Both the position numbers and the translations under genes were made by a program. DNA of 64,000 bases from Endocalyx cinctus (lineage: Eukaryota; Ascomycota; Sordariomycetes; Amphisphaeriales; Apiosporaceae), in contig BCKC01000002.1 in assembly GCA_001600455.1 (NCBI GenBank), positions 2,184,171 to 2,248,170 on the forward strand. The letters run 5' to 3'. The stretch's first letter is position 1. Every line of letters begins with the position of its first letter. Under the pieces are notes generated by a model. The model was not told the origin of the DNA. It ran no database searches and saw only the letters and a list, made by a program, of their open reading frames with translations. Shown here one piece after another: positions 57,152-64,000 of this stretch.

Positions 57152-60100
57152 TGTATCGGTGTTTTAAGTGCGATCGGCTAAGGTAGTAGGCGATGCTATT
57201 CTAAATGAATAAAAAGAAGGAATAGAACACAGGAAAAAAAAACCCGTGAAAAATAGGGAAAAAGAAAATAAATAAGGGAAAAAATGAGAGTAATTTTAAG
57301 ATATCCGAATAGGTTTGTATCAAAATTCAAAATTGGATATTGAGTGGTTCTTGGAAATTTTCTGAAGCAAATTGGATCGGAATTCCGTTCGTTGATAGAC
57401 CGAATCGAATACTGGATCCCGAAGCGACAGATCGGGTTGTAGATTGGCAGAGATAAGATTATCAATCAGTCAATTTAATCAAGTTATAAACTGCTTAGCA
57501 TATGCAAGCTAATGGCAGGGAATAGCGAAAAAGGAAAATAGAAAGGAGAAAAGAAGAGAAAAAAAAAAAGAAAGGGAGGAGAGAAAGATAGTTATATCGA
57601 AATCGTATCAAACTTTATCCAATCTTTTTATCGATCGGAATTGAGTTTGATTGAGATGATAAAGTGAATGAGGAAGAGGAGTTGTTGATGGTGATGATAA
57701 AAAAAAAATTGTTGATGATTGAGGAGGAGATGAGTTGCCTTTTAATATTTTCGAATCTCAATTCAAACTCCATACATTTACACAGAATACACATAAGTTT
57801 CTATTATTTCCGACGAAGTTCAAATAAACCCTGTAATTCATGTTAAACCATGTACTATGTACAGAATACACTACAATTCTTTCGGTGAGTACATCGTAGT
57901 AAAGCAAAATGTGTTTCTCTCATAATACTTCTGTAAAGATCCATGAATAGATGGCTACATTGTGGTATGATGGAATGTTGAAAGAATGGGTCCCGCACGT
58001 TGAGAGTGGATCTAATCTAGCGTAGCGTATGGGTGGTTATTTTTTAATACAATACAGTATACACTATGCCAAATGTTACTGATTTACCACTTGCCATTAC
58101 TGCGGATGGCTAGTTTAACCCGAGCCTTACATAGTGTAGTATACTCAGTACAGGGTTCCAAGCTTCTTTTTTGTCGATTTTTAGCTTAGAACCCAAATAA
58201 GCAGAGCCTATAACCCAGGTACCTGTGGTCCCCTGTGGTCCCCTAGTCAGCTTTCTAAGAGACCAAAAAAGAAAAAAAAAAAAAGAAGACAACGTCATGG
58301 GAAATTCCAAATCCGTTGCCAATTTTATGAGTCGGACGATTCCATCTTTAGCCTCGCGAACTACTAAATATTAACACCATATTCGAAATAATCACCCTGA
58401 AACATCGTCAGATCGTAGTCAGCAAACTTTATCAATCAATCTCCACGGCGGTGGCGGGTTTACCTTTCTTTGCATATGTAATTTCACGCGGGTACTATTA
58501 TTACCTATATGGACATATTCAGAATATTGTACGTAATTGATATATGTAATTGATGAGTATTATATATTTAGTAAATATGCATATATGCAAACTATAACTC
58601 CTTTTCGATACCTTCATTTTATCGTGAATATGCAACCATGAAAGAGCATCCATGGATACGGCACGGAATACTCGACAGCACGCTTCACCCTATGAATCAA
58701 CCCCATCGCCCAATAATCTGTCACATGCAAACATGGGGAGAAGCTCAACCTCTTGCTACATATACAAGAAATAGCAAATACGCTACTTAACCATTACCAA
58801 TTTTCTATACGCTATATACATCTGTCCACAGGGGTCCTGCATGTTACCTCATGCAAGAATGTTGCATCGTAGCGGAACTTACAGAAGACTAAACATAATG
58901 GCATTTATATCGATACATCTGTATTTGGTTAATCAAAACGTATTTCGAATAGGTACCGTAGCGGTGGACGTTAGGTAACTGTTGAACCCGCCTTGTATGA
59001 GTAAGATGTTAAGCTTTCGATCTACCAGTAGATCATCTCTTGCTACTTAATAAATCCGAATGATGCTATCTTAAAACATTGATTTATAAAGATTTGAATT
59101 TACCATTCCTGCTCTGTAGTAAAGACCTCTAAAATAACCTTAGTTTGACGCTTATTCGGTGGGAACCCCCATTTGGCCCATCCATCATCCCAACTTCCCA
59201 TACACTACTATACTATACCATACCATGCCATTCTATACCATCCCATACATAGTACCATACCATGCATTGGTTAGCAGAATAGATTTACCGGTAGCTAATA
59301 CTCTGAAACATGTTTGTGGCTTGGACCAGAGAGATAACAACTCAAAATAAATGACCCAAGAACAGTTATCGATCTCCTCAATCTACCCATGTTCCAAGGT
59401 TACGCTTATCCATAGATGGGCGATTTTGACCGGCTCCCCATGCTTACACAAATAGAGAGAACAGCTATTTTTGAAAATACCATAATATCGCCGACAAATT
59501 GAGCCTCTTCGCCAGTCATGCTTTTCCTAGCTCGGCCCGGGAACAGGTCTACATCCAGCCCAAGACATAACATCGACATTTAAAAAAAAAAAAAAAAATC
59601 AAAAAAAATCGTACGTCGTTTGGCCTATATTTTCTAAGTAGATCTTAATCTATTTTCTTCTTGCATCTTAATATTAAAAAAAACTTATATTTTATGGAGA
59701 GAAAACAGACGTAAACAACTACCTACATTACCTAAGTGAAGTGGATATCTTATCTCATCAGCCACTTCGGTGAGTTCTCCCCGATACACCTTGCTCAGGC
59801 CGACGACGTAGTCATAAGAACAATGTCCACTAAGTAGCTATTTATTTTCTTCTTCTTTTCCAGAAGAGGACTACTCCAATTCAAGAAAAAGAGCCCCTGT
59901 CCTGTTCGGCTCTTAACAAGTTCAACTTTGAAATCAGCTTCTGAGAAAGGTGAGTGGCGCGCGGGGGAGAGCGTGGATCCTCTCGGCAAAAGTGGCCCCT
60001 AGTCACAGCCCCGGAATAGTAAGTCCCCATTTTCTAGCTGTCTCACAATATCTAAATCTAAATAAGGCTGGCGAGCTGAGTAGCCCAGATCGACAAAAAT

Positions 60101-61263
60101 AAGTATGCGTTTCCACTCTATTAAACCTGGTATATCCCGCAGCGTATATTGCAAATTGCTACCTAAATTTAGTGAACGTAGGATAATAGATTTTTGTCAT
60201 ATCGACGATCAACAAAAACAAAATTAGTTCTATATTCGCTTGCCATTACAATCTCGAACCATATCCCACACAGAAATTTCTGGCACGTACAATACAAGCT
60301 TTGTGCGATAAACTTACCGTAAGAACGCACACTCGCATTCTGTCTCACGGTCAGATCACACATCAACGAACAAACACTCCGAAACATGTAAGAAGATAGA
60401 ATGAGCGTACTGGATTAGTATGACGCTTCTATCGAAGCAAATACAAGTTTCTTATCTCATTTTAACTACTCTACTAACTCATGGGGCCTTTCTTTTCCCG
60501 TACTCGGTTTAGCAAACTTATCCTCCGGTTTCGAGAGTGAATGACAGGATGTGAAATATTTCCTGTCTTCAACTGGAAGCAATGGAGAAATACGCCAAGT
60601 AGGCATACTCTCATCGATTAGACTAGAGGAATCCCCCCCCACCTGTTGCGATATTGTGCCGAGACAAATTGAGAGCCTCAAGCTCGGATCAAGTTCATCG
60701 TACCTGGCGGTATCATGGAGCCATTTCCTTATGGTGAATAATATCCTCGTCCCCGTCAACCCCCTCACAACGGTGCTATTTATACCCAGCGTCAGCGCGA
60801 ACAATCCAATATCATAATGAATGAAACAAAAACACTGCCCAAACACTCTCAAAGGCGATTCGGACCCGCTTCCCATTTGAGTATTGCTAGCCACGAAATC
60901 CGTTCCAACGGACTTGGCTTGAATTTTTCACGTCCCCGTTGAGTTCCATGTTCTCTGTATATATAAGAGTGAGGGTTTCCCAGTACCACTTCGTAGAACC
61001 GCTTTCACCTACTAGGCCAAAAATTCACGAAACCCATTGTACGACCGACTGGCTTTGGATGGGAAGTGAAAAAGAAGAAGAAAAAAAACACGTAGTTGGA
61101 TATAGGAACATCGATCATCCTCGAAGGGTTAATTTCAAAATGGCATATATACACTCGACCCGAACCTAATTACAAGCATCATTCGCTACAGCTTTCGGAC
61201 CACGCCAACAACCCAACGATATATTTCCTAGCGAGCTAAACGTCCATTTTCGAATAGGATCCA
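57152..61263. other. 4.1-kb spacer, one unassigned ORF
   Basis: Upstream side of erg3, with a 5' leader rich in AGAAAAAG tracts. From 57.8 to 60.4 kb nothing coding is visible; a CCATACCATGCCATTCTATA-type repeat occurs at about 59,200-59,265. At 60,466-60,894 (minus) there is a 142-codon ORF (MASNTQMGSGSESPL...) with a hydrophobic stretch and no recognised family, overlapped on the plus strand by an 88-codon ORF. I cannot tell which, if either, is real. Confidence 0.4.
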
Positions 61264-62203
61264 CTAATGCTCGGGCTCGTCGGGACCTCTCGGAACAGTA
61301 TGTTCCACGGCCCATTGCCGGATACTCTCGAAATTGCGGCAGGTGTGAGGGGTGCTGTAATCGGGCCAAGGGTCTCCGTCGTTGAAGGGGTAGTTGAAGC
61401 TGAAAACGCCGACGTCACCCTGACACATGACGAACTGACGAAGCGCGTCGATGCAGTGGTCCAAGTGCCCTCTTAGGTCGTGAATGGGCGCCGCCGTATC
61501 TCCGCCCTGAGGAGCATAGTGATCCTTGTAGACATCCTGTCGAAGCAAGTTAAGGCAATGCAGTTGGTGGAAGACCTCGACCGCAACTCTGTATCCTTTC
61601 TTCCCATTTCGTGGATCCGTAATAGCGAGAGAAGAATCCGGATCGAGACCAAGATTTATCATCTCTTCCCGGGATATCATAGTGTCGCCCACTACGTTCA
61701 TTAGCGAAATTGGTTATACGTAAGGTAAGTTTTCCAATCAAGACTCACCAACTGAAATGTAATCCCACTTCTCGTCTACATCATCGCCAGGACCAGTCCA
61801 AGGACCCTCTGCTATGGCGGGTAAATCGAAATGCTGTGTCTCATACTTGACGGCACCTAATGCCGGGGCTAAAAAGAAGAAGACGAAAGTTTAGTTTCAA
61901 ATTTATCCAACCGTTGGAAGCATCTTATCGGGATAAAAACTTACACCAAGCAGAAAATTTGCGAGTGTAATCAGCATCTGAGGGCGTTGCCATCTTCTGA
62001 CAGAAAGACAAGACGAACAGCGTCAAGGAGGTCGACAGGAGGATCGCATGCGCTAACCATACCCAACCGGGACTCGATAATCTATTCTTCCTCCATGGCG
62101 TTGCATCCGTAAAATCTAATTCACAATCCTCTTTGATCGTCTCGAGAGAGGCGCGGAAGGGTTGCTCTTCGGGAGAAATTGGGCGATAAGAAGGCTTCCC
62201 CAT
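61264..62203 (-). CDS. UstYa-type oxidase (DUF3328), copy C
   Basis: Three exons (62203-61945, 61868-61749, 61691-61264) give 268 residues. A cytosolic N-terminus, a transmembrane helix (about 47-67, GWVWLAHAILLSTSLTLFVL), then SAWSPALGAVKYET across intron 1, DEKWDYISV, HQLHC (168-172, with LNLLRQDVYKDHY) and HLDHC (202-206, with IDALRQFVMCQGDV) define the family. It is more distant from copies A and B than they are from each other: it has fewer introns and a longer spacing between the two motifs. It sits 28 kb from the accessory island with housekeeping genes between, so it probably belongs to a separate function or to a cluster beyond the window. No precursor-like gene was found beside it. 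Confidence 0.88.
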
Positions 62204-64000
62204 TTTTAAACACTTTGCTTTTTTTTTTTTTTTAAAGATGACGCAGAAAATAAATATACCAAGAGATTTCAAGATTGAGTATTGACGGTGTAGGCGATAA
62301 AGGAACGACTGTAGAAAAAAAAAAGTGATTAGAAAAAAAGGGCACACCTGGTGCTAGAGAAACAAAATGGTAATGATATTAAACGAAAGGTGTACCGACG
62401 ACTAGGTCGGGCTTTGGGAAGTGTGAAGCAGATGAAGAGAAAAGGATGAAAAGAAAGAAAGGAAGAATTAACAGATGAAGAAAGCCATAACAAGAAGTTT
62501 TTCCTTTTCTTACCATTCTTGGTCTGGGGATTGACCAGTGGATCCCGCTCTCCACACGTTCACCTCTAAAAACTTAATGAGTAGTATTATTGCCCCTACT
62601 TACGCTGTAATGCTTATCCTCTAATTTCAGTAGTATTGTAATGCTAGATGTCGCACTCAAGTGACCATATTCATTGCATTGCAACCACAGGACGAAGCCC
62701 TTGAAGTGGTTAGGGGGGGAAAGAGAAAAAGATAGAAAGACTTCGAGACCTGAAACCGCTTTATGCCTGGAATGCTGGGGGACGAATGTATCAGCTTGAC
62801 GGCGCTAAACGCTAAACGCCAAGACGAAACAGCAGCCAACCGGGGTCTGCGTTACAAGATCGACAGGGGACTCGACTCTCTCTCTCTGTCTCCTCGCCCT
62901 ACTCGCCTAACTTTTAGTGGAGAGGAGACGAGACATTCACCTGCGACCTTTTTCATCGCATATTTCGTTTCACCTTACACATATTGGCTGGACGAGTTGA
63001 AGCTTAAGAAGCCTCAATCATTCGGTAGGTATTTAAGGATTTTCGTAAGAAACGTGATGATTATCGTGCGGGTATACGTATACATATGTAAACGATTTCA
63101 TGCTGTTTAAAAGAGTGCACGGGCAGGCCAATTGACTGGTATCGCGACAGGGAAGATATTAAGGTAAAAGTGGTCTCGACTCTGCCTCTTATATTGAAGA
63201 AGTTCTCAAAGAAATTCGCATAACGGCAAAACGAAGAAACCGATCAATTTTTTAATACAAACATCGACGAGCAAAAGAAGAAAAAGAGAAGAAAAGCAAA
63301 ATCGAAGAAGCAGACGGGCATGCGCATCATATCGTAAATCTTATTGACAGCTACACGTGTATGTCAAAAAGTTATCCCCTGCCAGCTTACTGGGGCACCT
63401 ATTGCATATCCCCACGATCGAGTCTTCTGCGGCTCATCTAGGAAATCTCCGTCTCGAAAATTCACCATTTGATGAGGCTACGATATTTACCGACGATTTC
63501 CTTCAAGAACCTTCAAATTTTCGAAATAGAAGAAAACTTGCCGGTCCTACTCTAGCCGACTCGGCTTCTTTTTTTTTTTTTCCCTTGGAGTAAACAAAGT
63601 TTTTAATTTTCTGCCTTTGTTTTAGACCGGCAATTGTCGTCGCGATATTTTCCATTATAGTTTTCCCTCACCCATGCCACGCGATCCTACACTTACCGAA
63701 GATGCGGGCGGGAGCGATCTTCTGAATGGCATCATCGTGTCAAACATGCAACGCGGATACTAGCGGGGAAGGTAACGAGGGAAAAAAAAAAGAGAGAAAA
63801 GCTTAATTCAACGAAGCCTTCGATCTCGCCGGTGTCCGAGCTTATTTTCACATATTCGCTCAATTCTTCGCTACTCGCCTTATGTGCATAGCTTGCGGTA
63901 TTGGATATATTCCTCATTCGGGTTCTACCGAGTGTATCTTATTGCTCTATCCCTCATGCAATAAGGAAAGATATACCTCGTCGTGTTTCTTTGGTTCCTA
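62204..64000. other. Right-end spacer
   Basis: About 1.8 kb to the window edge. ORFs are under 120 codons. A 61-codon minus ORF at 63,732-63,917 (MRNISNTASYAHKASS...) could be a first exon but has no recognisable relatives. I see no signal-peptide repeat gene here. Confidence 0.4.

Overview
The window looks like nuclear DNA of a filamentous ascomycete (Pezizomycotina, probably Sordariomycetes; the class is inference). The support is short GT-AG introns of about 50-130 nt, monocistronic genes on both strands, long AT-rich spacers full of homopolymers, and a gene set typical of fungi: ERG3, Coq11, UstYa/DUF3328, a fungal rhodopsin-domain protein, an ECL1-type zinc protein and UPF0357. I found no rRNA, tRNA, CRISPR array or recognisable transposon. 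One unresolved base (n) lies at 12,697. All exon boundaries were placed by eye from reading frame, splice consensus and family fit.

Layout. 0.6-10.9 kb is a gene block: yaf9 (with an unexplained in-frame extension behind its stop), coq11, syf2, a probable mitochondrial protein of unknown function and a membrane-anchored Kelch protein. 10.9-20.4 kb is a gene-free stretch rich in poly-A/T, with a 221-bp tandem duplication, lying upstream of an ECL1-family gene (20.4-21.6 kb). 24.4-32.9 kb is an accessory island: an eight-exon rhodopsin/PTH11-like membrane protein, two convergent UstYa-type (DUF3328) oxidase genes, a tiny secreted repeat-peptide gene and a FAD monooxygenase. 33.9-50.6 kb returns to housekeeping genes: SWC2/VPS72, a DUF2423 nucleolar protein, a decayed aminoglycoside-phosphotransferase-like gene, a SIZ/PIAS SUMO ligase, TRS33, cytosolic malate dehydrogenase, ribosomal protein eL28 and a UPF0357 protein. 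ERG3 (C-5 sterol desaturase) sits alone at 56-57 kb. A third, separate UstYa-type gene is at 61.3-62.2 kb.

The most interesting system is the 24.4-32.9 kb island. Dikaritin-type fungal RiPP clusters (ustiloxin, phomopsin, asperipin, victorin) combine a secreted repeat precursor with UstYa oxidases and often a flavin monooxygenase. Here the precursor candidate at 30,220-30,514 encodes a 77-residue protein with a signal peptide and three units at an exact 16-residue period. The last two 13-residue units are identical in protein but differ at nine codons by silent changes only, which points to selection on the peptide itself. Its core (DGTTEFDPDTAF) is not one I recognise, so it may be a new RiPP family. 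A different Kex2-processed secreted peptide remains possible.

The second notable observation is at yaf9. After its TAG stop the frame stays open for 82 codons of clearly protein-like, acidic serine-rich sequence before a TAA, suggesting stop-codon readthrough or an optional 69-nt in-frame intron. Yaf9 and Swc2, both encoded here, are subunits of the same SWR1 chromatin remodeller, but they lie far apart.
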